DNA of 64,000 nucleotides from an uncultured Paracoccaceae bacterium (GTDB lineage: Bacteria; Pseudomonadota; Alphaproteobacteria; Rhodobacterales; Rhodobacteraceae), in the NCBI GenBank assembly GCA_947493255.1, contig CANLQK010000004.1:186001-250000 (forward strand). Reading direction: 5' to 3'. Of the stretch, positions 35,584-45,785 are shown one piece after another. The first letter of the stretch is position 1; each line of letters starts with the position of its first letter. Made by a program: the position numbers and the translations under genes. The notes under the pieces are model-generated. The model saw only the letters and a program-made list of their open reading frames with translations. It was not told where the DNA came from and made no database searches.

Positions 35584-36774
35584 CTAGATCGGAAATATCG
35601 TAACTGCGTCGCCATCTTCCTTTGGGCCATCGTCGATTGGTCGCAACAGCAGGCAGTTTGCGTCTGCCAAGACCGTAAGCATTGAACTGTCTTGTTTATC
35701 AAACGCTGTGACGCGACGGGCCGTGGTGGTTTCTTCAAATCGCGCGCGCATGTAGTGCGCTCGTGGACCGCCTGCGGGCAAGGGGGCGTTCAGTTGCGCT
35801 GTCACTCCGATTGGTAAAACATCAGTTTGACCAAGGGCGCGGCGAACGATCGGCAATAAGAATAAATGTCCGCACACTACAGCTGAAACCGGGTTTCCCG
35901 GAAGCCCCAAGAAGATGGTTGGCCCTTTTGACCCTGCCATAAGGGGTTTGCCCGGACGCATGGCAATTTTATGAAAACTGCGGGTAACGCCAAACCGGTC
36001 CAAAGCGGGTGCAACGAGGTCATGATCCCCCACCGATGCCCCACCAATGGTGACAACAATATCTGCGCCCCAATTTTCTGCGTCTCTTAGGACCGCATCA
36101 AGATCCTCGGCTGTGTCTTTTGCGATTGGAAAAATGTGGGGTTCAGCACCAGTCTCAAGCAACATGGCATGTAGGGCGAATACATTTGACGCGATGATTT
36201 GGTCTGGGTTGGGGTTGCCACCAGGCATCAACAATTCATCGCCCGTAGAGATCAGTGCAACCTTGGGCGGGCAGGCCACATGGACTGTTGGATGGTTCAT
36301 TGCAGCCAGCAACGCAAGATCGGCGGGTGTAAGGCAGCGCGGTGCTGAAAGCTGAAACTCTTTCGTAAAGTCAGCGCCTTGTGGGCGAATGTTCAAGTTT
36401 GACCCGATGGGTTCTGATAGGGTGATTTGATCACCATTTACCGAGACGTTTTCTTGAATGATGACGCGTTGTACGCCACGCGGGACTGGTGCGCCCGTGA
36501 AAGTTCTCACGGTCTGTCCTGCTGCAAGTTCACCATCCCAACCATGGCCTGCGGCGGCCTCTCCAACCAACTTAAGGGTCGAATTTTGAACGGCATCGCC
36601 TTCTAAAACTGCGTAGCCATCCATAGCTGATGCGGAAAACGGCGGTTGGTCACGGTTTGCCTTAACGGGTTCAACCAAAGTACGCCCAAGCGCGCGTTCA
36701 AGCGAAACAGTTTCAGATCGATTGGTTGGCACAAGGTCCAAACACAACGTTTGAGCCTGCTCAACAGTGATCAT
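35584..36774 (-). CDS. moeA: Molybdopterin molybdotransferase MoeA
   Basis: Inserts molybdate into adenylylated molybdopterin, the last step of molybdenum cofactor synthesis. Hallmarks: [15 protein letters not shown], the [16 protein letters not shown] stretch, [10 protein letters not shown], and the MPT-binding motif [13 protein letters not shown]. Length 396 residues is typical, ending with the C-terminal beta domain. It overlaps moaC by 4 bases (ATGA), so the genes are translated in sequence. lexA follows after 71 bases. Confidence 0.95.
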   Translation of the reverse strand: MITVEQAQTLCLDLVPTNRSETVSLERALGRTLVEPVKANRDQPPFSASAMDGYAVLEGDAVQNSTLKLVGEAAAGHGWDGELAAGQTVRTFTGAPVPRGVQRVIIQENVSVNGDQITLSEPIGSNLNIRPQGADFTKEFQLSAPRCLTPADLALLAAMNHPTVHVACPPKVALISTGDELLMPGGNPNPDQIIASNVFALHAMLLETGAEPHIFPIAKDTAEDLDAVLRDAENWGADIVVTIGGASVGDHDLVAPALDRFGVTRSFHKIAMRPGKPLMAGSKGPTIFLGLPGNPVSAVVCGHLFLLPIVRRALGQTDVLPIGVTAQLNAPLPAGGPRAHYMRARFEETTTARRVTAFDKQDSSMLTVLADANCLLLRPIDDGPKEDGDAVTIFPI

Positions 36775-37250
36775 CCCTCAAACCGTCCCGATTTCCCGCC
36801 GTCTTTCAACGTGACCTTCACGCCACCGATTTCCATGTCCTTTTGAACAGCTTTGAGCATGTCATAGACCGTCAGCGCGGCGGTGGATGCAGCCGTTAAG
36901 GCTTCCATTTCGACACCGGTTTGCCCAGCCGTTTTCACCGTTGCAGTGATGCGGACGCCGGGCAGGGCATCGTCGGGGACAAGGTCAAGCGCAACCTTGG
37001 TGATCGACAAAGTGTGGCATAAGGGAATAAGGTCGGATGTTTTCTTCGCACCCTGAATTCCGGCGATCCGCGCAATTCCCAACACATCGCCCTTTTTGGC
37101 AGTGCCCGACGTGACATGTGCCAGTGTTTCGGGAGTCATTTTTACCCAAGCCTGCGCCGTTGCGATCCGGTCTGTGACCGCTTTTTGCGATACATCGACC
37201 ATATGTGCTTGGCCGGTTTCGTCAAAATGGCTGAGCTTGCCGGCGGACAT
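36771..37250 (-). CDS. moaC: Cyclic pyranopterin monophosphate synthase MoaC
   Basis: Converts the MoaA product to cyclic pyranopterin monophosphate in molybdenum cofactor synthesis. 159 residues, the usual length, with [38 protein letters not shown] (containing the conserved K-x-T and H residues) and [20 protein letters not shown] all intact. The ATG at 37250 shares one base with the trpC TAA (TAATG). The longer upstream frame runs inside trpC in another frame and is not used. It overlaps moeA by 4 bases downstream. Confidence 0.96.
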   Translation of the reverse strand: MSAGKLSHFDETGQAHMVDVSQKAVTDRIATAQAWVKMTPETLAHVTSGTAKKGDVLGIARIAGIQGAKKTSDLIPLCHTLSITKVALDLVPDDALPGVRITATVKTAGQTGVEMEALTAASTAALTVYDMLKAVQKDMEIGGVKVTLKDGGKSGRFEG

Positions 37251-38056
37251 TACATACCGCCCATTGTCGCAGGATTGGCAAGAAGCGTGCGTGTGGCAGA
37301 TGTAACATCGTCCTGGCGCATGAGGCTTTCCCCAATCAGGAATGTGCGGGCACCGAATTGGGCCATATCGGCCAAATCGCTTGGTGTGGTTAGGCCGCTT
37401 TCGCATACAACGATACGATCCGCAGGCACCATTTTGGATAGGGTGCGTGTGGTGTCCAACGTGGTTTCGAATGTCTTTAGGTTTCGGTTGTTTATGCCCA
37501 TCAGGGGCGATTTCAACAGGCAGGCGCGTTCAAGTTCTTCGGCGTTGTGAACTTCCAGCAAAACATCCATGCCCCAATCCGTTGCTGCGGCTTCGAGTTC
37601 TGCTGCCTGTCCGTCTTCAACGGAGGCGAGGATGATCAGGATTGCGTCAGCGCCCAAAGCACGCGCCTCGGCGACCTGGTATGGGTCGTACATGAAATCT
37701 TTGCGCAATGCGGGCAGGGCTACGGCTTCACGTGCTTGAACAAGGAATTCATCTGCGCCTTGGAAACTCGGAACGTCCGTCAAAACGCTCAGGCAGGTTG
37801 CGCCACCATCTTCATACGCTTTAGCCAGTTCCGGCGGGTTGAAATCCTCTCGGATTAGACCCTTTGATGGGCTTGCTTTTTTGATCTCTGCGATCAACCC
37901 ATAGCCTTCGCGGCTGGCATTGATCAAGCGATCCGCAAATCCACGTGTTGGGCTTGCGATGCGTGCGGCGGCCTCAACCTCGGACATTGGGCGGGCCTGT
38001 TTACAGGCGGCCACGTGGTCAAGTTTATAGGCTTTGATTTTGTCTAAAACGTTCAT
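37250..38056 (-). CDS. trpC: Indole-3-glycerol phosphate synthase
   Basis: Converts 1-(2-carboxyphenylamino)-1-deoxyribulose 5-phosphate to indole-3-glycerol phosphate in tryptophan synthesis. A TIM-barrel of 268 residues with [41 protein letters not shown] and [15 protein letters not shown] motifs, the catalytic lysines and glutamate included. It lies in the cluster trpG, trpD, trpC, moaC, moeA, lexA. The gap from trpD (383 bases) contains an oppositely oriented small gene, so transcription from trpD is not certain. It ends one base into moaC. Confidence 0.96.
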   Translation of the reverse strand: MNVLDKIKAYKLDHVAACKQARPMSEVEAAARIASPTRGFADRLINASREGYGLIAEIKKASPSKGLIREDFNPPELAKAYEDGGATCLSVLTDVPSFQGADEFLVQAREAVALPALRKDFMYDPYQVAEARALGADAILIILASVEDGQAAELEAAATDWGMDVLLEVHNAEELERACLLKSPLMGINNRNLKTFETTLDTTRTLSKMVPADRIVVCESGLTTPSDLADMAQFGARTFLIGESLMRQDDVTSATRTLLANPATMGGM

Positions 38057-38183
38057 GACTCATAGGTAGCGGGGGCTTGGCAGGAAGGCAATCGGGCTAG
38101 TAAATTTACGGGTTTGAATTCTGGGCGGAGTCGCTCATCGGAATGTGATCTTTAGTTCATATTTGGAATGATAAGGTCAAGGA

Positions 38184-38435
38184 ATGACCGAGCTGCTGAA
38201 CCTTCTCGAAGTTTACTATCAATGTACTGCTCTGGCGGAAGCCCACCAGTTGACGCAGCTTGAACGCTTTGCGTGCAACGAGACTTACCAACAGGCTAAA
38301 CGGTTATTTCTTGAAGGTGATTTAGCGCGGCCCGGGTCTGTGTTGACGCAAGAAGAAAATACCAGAGCCTATCTGGCGTTCAAGGTTTGGGAAATCGAAA
38401 ACGCTGCATTGGTTGAACGGATGCGCACCCACTAG
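38184..38435 (+). CDS. Unknown small protein inside the trp cluster (83 aa)
   Basis: An 83-residue protein on the opposite strand between trpD and trpC. The sequence is soluble, mostly helical, with acidic and basic residues (MTELLNLLEVYYQ through KVWEIENAALVERMRTH) and no recognised domain. A good AAGGTCAAGGA site precedes the ATG, which supports expression. It is convergent with trpD (5-base gap) and divergent from trpC. Length and composition make it a plausible real gene; the function is unknown. Confidence 0.6.
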   Translation: MTELLNLLEVYYQCTALAEAHQLTQLERFACNETYQQAKRLFLEGDLARPGSVLTQEENTRAYLAFKVWEIENAALVERMRTH

Positions 38436-38439
38436 GGGC

Positions 38440-39456
38440 TCAACCTGCTTGCGTGATTCTCACAAGCGTATCCAAGCTACGTTTGGCGGCGCCGGAATCG
38501 ATGCTTTCACGTGCTAATGCTACGCCTGCTTTCAATCCTTCAACTTTGCCTGCGACAAGCAAAGCAGCGGAGGCGTTCAAAAGAACAGCATCGCGGTAGG
38601 CGGAGTGTTCGCCATCCAGCAATGCCTTGAACGCCTTGGCGTTGTCTGCGGGCGCGCCGCCCATTATTGCCTCGAACGGATGCACGGGCAGGCCTGCGTC
38701 TTCTGGGTGGACCTCGCGGGCGACGATCATACCACCGGAAAGGGCGGCCACGGCGGTCGTGCCTGTAATGGTGATCTCATCGGTTCCGTCGGATCCGTGC
38801 ACAAGCCAAGCAGCTTCGGACCCGAGTTCCTTGAGCGTTTCTGCCATTGGGAAGATCAGATCGGGAGCAAACGCGCCTGTCAGTTGGCGTTTGACGCCAG
38901 CAGGGTTTGTCAGCGGGCCAAGGATGTTGAAGATGGTTTTGGTTCCAAGTTCCTGACGCACGGGCATCACGTGTTTGATGGCAGGGTGATGCATCGGGGC
39001 CATCATGAACCCAATACCAGCCTCGGCTAGCGCCCGCTCAACAACGTCCGCGCCGACCATAGTGTTCACACCCATTTCGGTCAGCGCATCAGCGGCTCCA
39101 GACAGGGAAGACAGGTTCTTGTTGCCATGTTTGGCCACGGTGACACCTGCGCCCGCAACGACAAACGCGGTGGCCGTAGAAATGTTCAATGTTCCTTTGC
39201 CGTCGCCACCTGTGCCGACGATGTCCATTGCGCCTTCGGGGGCCGTTACGGGCACGCAATTTGCGCGCATAACAGCGGCCGCAGCAGCATATTCGGCAAC
39301 AGATTCACCACGAGTGCGCATCGCCATCAGCAATCCGGCCATTTGCGCCTGTGTGGCAGTGCCGCTGAAAAACTCTTCGAACGCCGCTTCCGCCTGCGCG
39401 CGTGCAAGGGGCCCTTCGGTGGCGGCTTGGATGATGGGCTTCATGGCGTCGGTCAT
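38440..39456 (-). CDS. trpD: Anthranilate phosphoribosyltransferase
   Basis: Transfers phosphoribose from PRPP to anthranilate, the second step in tryptophan synthesis. 338 residues with the [28 protein letters not shown] signature, [23 protein letters not shown] and a conserved [11 protein letters not shown] stretch. The ATG overlaps the trpG stop (ATGA), so it is coupled to the glutamine amidotransferase. A small gene of opposite orientation follows after 4 bases. Confidence 0.96.
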   Translation of the reverse strand: MTDAMKPIIQAATEGPLARAQAEAAFEEFFSGTATQAQMAGLLMAMRTRGESVAEYAAAAAVMRANCVPVTAPEGAMDIVGTGGDGKGTLNISTATAFVVAGAGVTVAKHGNKNLSSLSGAADALTEMGVNTMVGADVVERALAEAGIGFMMAPMHHPAIKHVMPVRQELGTKTIFNILGPLTNPAGVKRQLTGAFAPDLIFPMAETLKELGSEAAWLVHGSDGTDEITITGTTAVAALSGGMIVAREVHPEDAGLPVHPFEAIMGGAPADNAKAFKALLDGEHSAYRDAVLLNASAALLVAGKVEGLKAGVALARESIDSGAAKRSLDTLVRITQAG

Positions 39457-40040
39457 GCGGGCACCTTTTCGGGCAATGTATTCAAGAACGTTTTCAGCAA
39501 CGCATGTCCATGTTCGGACCGAATGCTTTCGGGATGGAATTGTACGCCGTGGATGGGCAATTCACGGTGCTGTAGGCCCATGATGGTGCCGTCATCCAGC
39601 TCGGCTGTGACTTCTAGGCAATCGGGCAGGGTTTCGCGTTCAACTATCAAGGAATGATACCGCGTTGCTTCCAATGGGCTGGGAAGGCCGGCAAACACCG
39701 ATTTTCCCTCGTGGTGCATTGTGCCTATTTTGCCGTGCACAATTTCATGACAGCGCACGACTTTTCCACCAAAAGATTCGCCAATGGTTTGATGCCCAAG
39801 GCACACTCCCAATAGCGGGGTTTTCGTTTCGGCAGCGGCTTCGGTCAGGGCCAAACAAATTCCGGCTTGGGCGGGGTCACACGGACCGGGCGATAGAACG
39901 ATTCCTGATGCACCCATGGCCATCGCCTCTTGCACGTCGATCTTGTCATTTCGGCGCACAACAACATCGGCACCAAGCTCACCAAAGTAGTGCACCAAGT
40001 TATAGGTGAAACTGTCGTAATTATCGATCAACAGAAGCAT
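39453..40040 (-). CDS. trpG: Anthranilate synthase component II
   Basis: Glutamine amidotransferase subunit delivering ammonia to TrpE for anthranilate formation. Class I triad motifs: [18 protein letters not shown] with the nucleophile cysteine, and [15 protein letters not shown] with the histidine and glutamate. 195 residues. It starts the trpGDC run; trpE lies 2.3 kb away, separated by two other genes. Coupled to trpD by a 4-base overlap. The divergent deacetylase gene starts 190 bases upstream. Confidence 0.96.
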   Translation of the reverse strand: MLLLIDNYDSFTYNLVHYFGELGADVVVRRNDKIDVQEAMAMGASGIVLSPGPCDPAQAGICLALTEAAAETKTPLLGVCLGHQTIGESFGGKVVRCHEIVHGKIGTMHHEGKSVFAGLPSPLEATRYHSLIVERETLPDCLEVTAELDDGTIMGLQHRELPIHGVQFHPESIRSEHGHALLKTFLNTLPEKVPA

Positions 40041-40230
40041 AGATTTGCCGCCTTTAGAAGTCGTGAAATTGGGGCTACCGTCTTATGGCATCCCGCCTGT
40101 ATAGTGCCGCCATACATGGGCCGGAGCGCAGGGGTGCGTCAAGGCCTGCATTGAACTGGATGACCAAAATGAGACGGGCGCATTTATGTCCGCACACGGT
40201 TTATCCGGCGTTATGAGAGGGCGGTAGCAT

Positions 40231-41856
40231 ATGCGTGGAGTTTTCGGTGGGATCGTGTCAGGCGGTATGGTGTCTGTCCTTGCGCTGTCAGTGGTGTCTG
40301 TTGTCAGCGAACAGCCCGCAGGGGTAACTCCGCCTTCAGCCCCTTTGGTGGATGCGCCGGTGGTTGATGATGCGCCGGATCCGGCCGCAGGAGCTGAAAA
40401 TGGTGGCGTTTCAACACCCGTGGGCAGCCTGTCCATTGATGAACCACAAGCGCCAGCCTTGCCCGAAGCTGAAGCCGCACTCGCGGAACCCGAAAGCCCC
40501 GTAGCGGTAGACGTTGAACAATCCGCACCCAATGCCGACACGGATCCGTTGGATGAACCGGCTGTGGTCTCAATTGAGGGAACGTTGGCCGCGCCCGAAA
40601 CATCGCAGACGGGAAATCTTCAGGCTGATGCCATCGATCCAGTGTTGCCAAACCCACAGTCTATTGCCCCGCAAGTTCCTGAAAGCGAAGCAAACTTAAC
40701 TGTATCTACCACGCCCGCCACACCTGTCATCGTGATCGAGCCAGAAGCGGAAAGTGATGCCGTTGAAGCGGATGATACAGAACAAGACGTCATCACAGAA
40801 AACACAACGGGCAGTGTCCTTATTGAAGGCACGGAAGACGAAGAAACATTTGTGATCAACCTTGGTGTGGATGCGCCTGAACCCGATACCTCCCCAGAGG
40901 ATACCCCAGATGCTGCTCCAGCCGATAGTGATGATAGCGCAGACCAACAGGCTGTAGCGTCTCAAACTGCGGTCGAACCCGAAAACATAGACGCTACTCC
41001 GTTTGCGGAAGAATCCGATACGGGCCTCGAAACTCCGGCGACACCGCGTTTCCAACTGCAAGGAAGCGAGAATACGTTGCTGTCAGACAGGGGGACCGGC
41101 GTTACAATTCGAAGGCCCGGTGTTGATGATGCCGGTGATTCCGATTCAAACGAAACCGCCGATGCTGCGGCTCCGGAAGCCGGGAATGCCTTGGTTGATT
41201 ACGCGGCGGCAGTTGAAGACACCGGCGATAGCCCGTTGATGTCGATTGTGTTGATCGATGATGGCACGATGTCTGCCGCCGCCGCCGCACTTGCTGGATT
41301 GCCATTTGATGTGACCATTGCTTTGGATCCGGCCATGGATGGCGCGGCCAGTGCAATGGACCGCTATCGAGCTGATGGGTTCGAGGTTGGCGTCTTGGCG
41401 AAAGTTCCAGAAGGAGCCGTGCCGTCGGATGTGGAAATCGCGTTTGAAAGTGTCTTTAGCACGTTGCCTGAAACCATTGCCGTTGTGGACCTCGGCGAAG
41501 CTGGTTTGCAGGCCGACCGTGAGGTCACAGCCCAAGCGATGGAAATTTTGGCAGCGCAAGGGCGGGGATATATAACTGTCAGCCAAGGATTAAACACGGC
41601 CAGCCGTGCTGCTGAACTGGCAGGGGTTCCTTCTGGCGAAGTTTACAGAGAATTGGATGGAGATGATCAAGACGCGCGGGTGATACGGCGTTTCGTTGAA
41701 CAGGCTGCATTTCGGGCACGTCAGGAAAGCGGCGTGATCTTGGTGGGCCGTGTGCGCCCAGATACAATCTCAGCGTTGATCCTTTGGGGCACGGCAAATC
41801 AGGGCGATCAGGTTGCGATTGTGCCGCTAAGCGCCGTTCTAAACGCGAATAACTAA
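40231..41856 (+). CDS. Divergent polysaccharide deacetylase family protein
   Basis: A 541-residue exported protein: an N-terminal hydrophobic segment (about 1-22), a very long acidic, Pro/Ala/Glu-rich low-complexity linker (about 25-320) and a C-terminal divergent polysaccharide-deacetylase domain (about 333-541, MSIVLIDDGTMSAAAAAL onwards). Members (YibQ-like) are periplasmic and linked to the cell envelope and often lack classical catalytic residues, so enzymatic activity cannot be assumed. It is divergent from trpG, and its stop overlaps the stop of the convergent gene by 4 bases. The position between trpE and trpG is conserved in roseobacters as far as I recall. Confidence 0.85.
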   Translation: MRGVFGGIVSGGMVSVLALSVVSVVSEQPAGVTPPSAPLVDAPVVDDAPDPAAGAENGGVSTPVGSLSIDEPQAPALPEAEAALAEPESPVAVDVEQSAPNADTDPLDEPAVVSIEGTLAAPETSQTGNLQADAIDPVLPNPQSIAPQVPESEANLTVSTTPATPVIVIEPEAESDAVEADDTEQDVITENTTGSVLIEGTEDEETFVINLGVDAPEPDTSPEDTPDAAPADSDDSADQQAVASQTAVEPENIDATPFAEESDTGLETPATPRFQLQGSENTLLSDRGTGVTIRRPGVDDAGDSDSNETADAAAPEAGNALVDYAAAVEDTGDSPLMSIVLIDDGTMSAAAAALAGLPFDVTIALDPAMDGAASAMDRYRADGFEVGVLAKVPEGAVPSDVEIAFESVFSTLPETIAVVDLGEAGLQADREVTAQAMEILAAQGRGYITVSQGLNTASRAAELAGVPSGEVYRELDGDDQDARVIRRFVEQAAFRARQESGVILVGRVRPDTISALILWGTANQGDQVAIVPLSAVLNANN

Positions 41857-42338
41857 ATCCCGAACAACCGGGCAATCAAACTTTTCCGACTAGATGGGCG
41901 AGGGTTGTCATCTTCTCGAACGATCTGTTCGACATGGGTGTTTGGTTCTGTAGGTAAGTCGTTTTTGATAGCGAAGCGTTTAACCCGTGCAAGTTCTGGG
42001 TTGAATTTTGCCCGATACCTGCTGCGTTTTTCTTTGGGGAGAAAGGCGTAGATGTCAGATCGCTTAAAAGCTTCGTTAAAGAGCGAACGCGCAGTAAGCA
42101 TGTCCAAATAGACGTCATCTATGAATATACCTTCCATGACCTGCCCAACCAGTGCCCAAGACTTTAACAACAACATTGGTGAGGTATCTTCGAACGGGCC
42201 AAGGAACGATACAAAGTCTGCGTAGCGTTTCGTTTCCTTCACAACGGCTAGTTCAAGTTGAACTTCAGAAGGAAGATGCGGGGAAATAGCTGGCTCAATA
42301 ATCCATAAAAGATTCTTGACTGCATGGTCGCTAATCAA
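41853..42338 (-). CDS. Unknown protein coupled to trpE (161 aa)
   Basis: A 161-residue soluble protein, basic at the C terminus (NPRPSSRKSLIARLFGI), with no recognised domain. Helical stretches appear around DAVYLDML-like and FNEAFKRSDIYAFL segments. The start is TTG at 42338, overlapping the trpE stop as TTGA, so it is probably translated after trpE by coupling; the Shine-Dalgarno match (GGAAA) is weak, and the next in-frame ATG is too far in. Composition is slightly more AT-rich than trpE. Its stop overlaps the convergent deacetylase gene by 4 bases. A relation to tryptophan synthesis is only contextual. Confidence 0.65.
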   Translation of the reverse strand: MISDHAVKNLLWIIEPAISPHLPSEVQLELAVVKETKRYADFVSFLGPFEDTSPMLLLKSWALVGQVMEGIFIDDVYLDMLTARSLFNEAFKRSDIYAFLPKEKRSRYRAKFNPELARVKRFAIKNDLPTEPNTHVEQIVREDDNPRPSSRKSLIARLFGI

Positions 42339-43837
42339 GAGTTTCCAACTTTGAATTTAACAGCATCCGCAGCCGCTCTGCGTATTGCGTTCGATTTATG
42401 GACGGTTTCCATATACTCGGCCTCTGGGTCACTGTCGTATACGACACCGCCACCAGCTTGGATATAAAGCTGATCACCTTTTAGAACGGCTGTTCGCAAG
42501 GCGATGCACATATCCATGTCGCCATTGGCGCTGAAATACCCGCAACCGCCGCCGTATATGCCACGTTTTTCAGGTTCTAGCTCGTCGATGATCTCCATCG
42601 CACGCACCTTTGGCGCGCCAGATACAGTACCCGCAGGCATACCCGCAAAGAAGGCAGACAATGCGTCTTGATCATCCGCCAGTTCGCCCACCACATTCGA
42701 AACAATGTGCATCACGTGGCTGTAGCGCTCGACGATGAATTGTTCCGTTGGTTTGACCGTGCCAATCTTAGACACTTTGCCCGTGTCATTGCGCCCAAGA
42801 TCCAGCAACATCAGATGTTCTGCTAGTTCCTTCTTGTCGGCCATCAGATCTAATTCGTTGGCTCTATCTTCTTCGGGTGTCGCACCCCGCGGACGGGTGC
42901 CTGCGATTGGGCGAATAGTAACTTCGTTACCAAAGACACGGACCAAAATTTCGGGGCTGGCCCCGATGACCTGATACCCACCGTAGTTGAAGAAAAACAT
43001 AAACGGTGACGGGTTTGTCCGGCGCAACGACCGATAAAGCGCGAAAGGCGGTTCGCGGAACGTTTGTGTCCAACGTTGTGCGGGGACCACCTGAAAGATA
43101 TCACCGGCACGAATGTAGTCTTTCGCTTTTTCGACAGCATCCATGTAACCGGATTTGGTGAAATTTGACACCGGCGGTTCGGATGGTTCTTCGTCGCCAC
43201 CAGTCAGTTCGACATGCGGTACCGGCCGTTCAAGGGCCCGCTGGGCATCCATTACACGTTCTGCGGCTTGGGCATAGGCAGCTTTGGCTGACACGTCATC
43301 ATTGGCATAAGCGGGGGCGACCAAAATCACCTCACCCTTCACACCGTCCAACACCGCCACAACAGCCGGGCGCAACATCACTGCATCAGGCAAGCCCAAC
43401 GGGTCTGGATTAACGTTTGGCAAATGTTCAACCAAACGGATCATGTCATATCCCAAATACCCAAACAGCCCAGCAGAGGCTGCGGGCAGGTCTTCCGGCA
43501 GGTTGATGCGGCTTTCTGCGATCAAGGCACGCAGGTTGTCTAAGGGGTCGCCATCTTGGTCGACAAACGCGTCTTCATCGAACCGTGCATTGCGGTTCAA
43601 ACGGCTTTGCGTACCGCGGCAGTCCCAAATCAAATCTGGGTTCATGCCAACAATAGAGTAACGACCGCGCACCTCGCCACCCGTAACGGATTCAAGCAAG
43701 AAGGCGTGCTTGCCAGCACCGTTGAGCTTCAACATCAAAGATACAGGTGTATCAAGATCGGCGGTCAGCCGAGTATACACGATCTGATGTTCACCAGATT
43801 CGTAACCGGCTTTGAAGGTTTCAAAATCTGGCGTCAT
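42335..43837 (-). CDS. trpE: Anthranilate synthase component I
   Basis: Converts chorismate to anthranilate with ammonia from TrpG. The chorismate-binding domain shows NPSPFMFFFNYGGYQVIGASPEILVR, IAGTRPRGATPEEDRANELDLMADKKELAEHLMLLDLGRNDTG and MPAGTVSGAPKVRAMEIIDELEP, all standard. I place the start at ATG 43837, right after the PpiD-like stop (TACTAAAATG), giving 500 residues. The longer frame extends into the preceding gene. It is co-transcribed with the peptidyl-prolyl isomerase gene and the TTG-started unknown gene. There is no room for a trp leader peptide, so attenuation is unlikely here. Confidence 0.96.
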   Translation of the reverse strand: MTPDFETFKAGYESGEHQIVYTRLTADLDTPVSLMLKLNGAGKHAFLLESVTGGEVRGRYSIVGMNPDLIWDCRGTQSRLNRNARFDEDAFVDQDGDPLDNLRALIAESRINLPEDLPAASAGLFGYLGYDMIRLVEHLPNVNPDPLGLPDAVMLRPAVVAVLDGVKGEVILVAPAYANDDVSAKAAYAQAAERVMDAQRALERPVPHVELTGGDEEPSEPPVSNFTKSGYMDAVEKAKDYIRAGDIFQVVPAQRWTQTFREPPFALYRSLRRTNPSPFMFFFNYGGYQVIGASPEILVRVFGNEVTIRPIAGTRPRGATPEEDRANELDLMADKKELAEHLMLLDLGRNDTGKVSKIGTVKPTEQFIVERYSHVMHIVSNVVGELADDQDALSAFFAGMPAGTVSGAPKVRAMEIIDELEPEKRGIYGGGCGYFSANGDMDMCIALRTAVLKGDQLYIQAGGGVVYDSDPEAEYMETVHKSNAIRRAAADAVKFKVGNS

Positions 43838-43838
43838 T

Positions 43839-45716
43839 TTAGTAGCTGTGTCCGAAATTGGCATGGATCGCGTTTACGGCGCTTTGATTGATGCTGACAT
43901 CCGCATTAACCTGAACACTGCGTGTATAGATTTCATAGATGTCCTGCGCGATACTTTCACTGACGCTCTCTGAAATCGCGGCAAACTCGGCCTTGAATGC
44001 ATCGTCTTCTGGGTCGGCTGGATTGATTGCATCCAACCGGACAACGATGGCGTCATCGCCGTTTTCCAACACGCGAACTTCGCCAACTTCCATATCAAAT
44101 ACATCGTTCATGAAGGTCTGTGGCGCACCGTTCACGAAACTGCGCTGCGTTAGTCCGTTTTCCTGGATCGAATCCAGGTCAACTGCTGCAAAATCCTGTA
44201 CCGCCTCGCGAAGTTGTCCAGCGCGGGCTTCTGCTTCGTCAATGACGGCCGTGGCTTTCATCTCGGCTTCCCATCCGGCAACAACATCTTCACGGATGTC
44301 TTCTAGCGGGATAAGGGCAGGGGCGCGGATTTCGGTGACGTCGATTGCAAACAGGCCACCGTCGTCCAGTTCGTAAAGTTCGGCGTAGTCACCTACATCA
44401 GTCGCCACCGCGACTTCGCGGAAGCTTGCGTAAGCAGCAATGCCATCACTGTCGTTGGCCATCCACTCGATCGTTTCGAGCTGCATCTCTGTCTGAGCAG
44501 CAAGGTCGCTCAGTGCTGCACCGCCAGCCAACAAGTTAGTGATGGGGTCGATTTGGTCTTCGATGATCCGGCGCGCACGGGCTGCTGCCTGATCTTCACG
44601 CAGGTCGGGCATCGCCTCTTCGAATGTAATGTTTCGGGCCGCAAGGATCGCATTCATGCGGAACAAGGCTGGGCCAAGGTCCGTGGGAAACGGGCCAACA
44701 ACATCGCCATTGACGGCGGCAAAAACAGCAGGGCCTGCGTCATCCAGTTGGTCTTCGCTTACATCACCAATGTCGACGTCCGACAGGGACAGGCCGCGTT
44801 CTTCAACTAAGGTTGGAAATGTTGTTTCGCCGGCAGCGATTGCCGCCAAGGCCGCCTCGGCTGCGGCGTCGTCGGAAAAGACCAGCTGCTCAACCAAACG
44901 ACGTTCGGGCTGTTGGTATTCTTCGAGACGGGCTTCGTATTCAGCGCGAAGTTCGTCTTCGGAAACCGGAACGTCGTCTTGGATCATGTCTGGTGTTAAC
45001 CAAGCATAGTCGATCACGCGAATTTCTTGGCTGGTGTACAAGTCAGGGTTGGCATCGTAGTGCGCCTGCAAATCGTCTTCGCTTGGTTCTGGTAAGATGT
45101 TCTCGAAATCGCCAGCAGTCAGCGGGGCCCATGTGAATGTCCGGCCTTCGCGGGCAGAACGGGCAAGTGTATCACCGTAGATCACTGAATCAGGAACCCC
45201 TGTAAACACAGCCCCTTGAACCAAGGACCGTGTTGCGTTTTCACGAAGTGAATCCTCGTATTCGCTGACGCTGATGCCAGACCGTGACAAGGCTTCACGG
45301 TATTGGGTGCGGTCAAACGTACCGTCAAGGCCACGGAAAGATGGGTTCGATAGAACCTGTTGGCTGACGACCTGATCCCCAACGGAGAGGCCAAGTTCCG
45401 CGGTTTCGTTGTCTAACGCGCGTTGGGCCACAACAGCCTGTAATGTCCGCGCTGGCAGACCTGCGGCCTCTGCTTCGGGGAACGAAATAGTGCGACCGAC
45501 GCGGGCGGATTGCTGGGCAATCTGCGCGTTCAATTCTTGGAAATAGGTCTGGGCCGAAATGGATTTTTCACCAACAGACCCGATGGACCGAACCGTGCCC
45601 GTAAGTCCCGCTCCGCCAAAGCCGATAAGGCCAACAAACAGCAAACCCATAATGATCCAGCCTGCCATATTGCGTGCCTTGCTGGATTTCTTTTTCGTGT
45701 CTGTCGTTTCGGCCAT
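43839..45716 (-). CDS. PpiD-like membrane peptidyl-prolyl isomerase
   Basis: A 625-residue periplasmic folding factor anchored by one N-terminal helix (about residues 17-37, MAGWIIMGLLFVGLIGFGGA). The SurA-N-like segment follows (FQELNAQIAQQSARVGR onwards), then a degenerate rotamase (PPIC) domain around 250-370 and a C-terminal SurA/PpiD-like region. The sequence is acidic overall. Related proteins act on outer-membrane and secreted proteins. It overlaps no gene but ends two bases before the trpE start, so the two share a transcript. The strand order with trpE is conserved among roseobacters as far as I recall. Confidence 0.85.
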   Translation of the reverse strand: MAETTDTKKKSSKARNMAGWIIMGLLFVGLIGFGGAGLTGTVRSIGSVGEKSISAQTYFQELNAQIAQQSARVGRTISFPEAEAAGLPARTLQAVVAQRALDNETAELGLSVGDQVVSQQVLSNPSFRGLDGTFDRTQYREALSRSGISVSEYEDSLRENATRSLVQGAVFTGVPDSVIYGDTLARSAREGRTFTWAPLTAGDFENILPEPSEDDLQAHYDANPDLYTSQEIRVIDYAWLTPDMIQDDVPVSEDELRAEYEARLEEYQQPERRLVEQLVFSDDAAAEAALAAIAAGETTFPTLVEERGLSLSDVDIGDVSEDQLDDAGPAVFAAVNGDVVGPFPTDLGPALFRMNAILAARNITFEEAMPDLREDQAAARARRIIEDQIDPITNLLAGGAALSDLAAQTEMQLETIEWMANDSDGIAAYASFREVAVATDVGDYAELYELDDGGLFAIDVTEIRAPALIPLEDIREDVVAGWEAEMKATAVIDEAEARAGQLREAVQDFAAVDLDSIQENGLTQRSFVNGAPQTFMNDVFDMEVGEVRVLENGDDAIVVRLDAINPADPEDDAFKAEFAAISESVSESIAQDIYEIYTRSVQVNADVSINQSAVNAIHANFGHSY

Positions 45717-45785
45717 TTTTCTACCGCCCTAAATCAAGTTTTTAACTGAATAGGCGGCTGCGCAGCGGGGTGCAAGCGGATGTGA

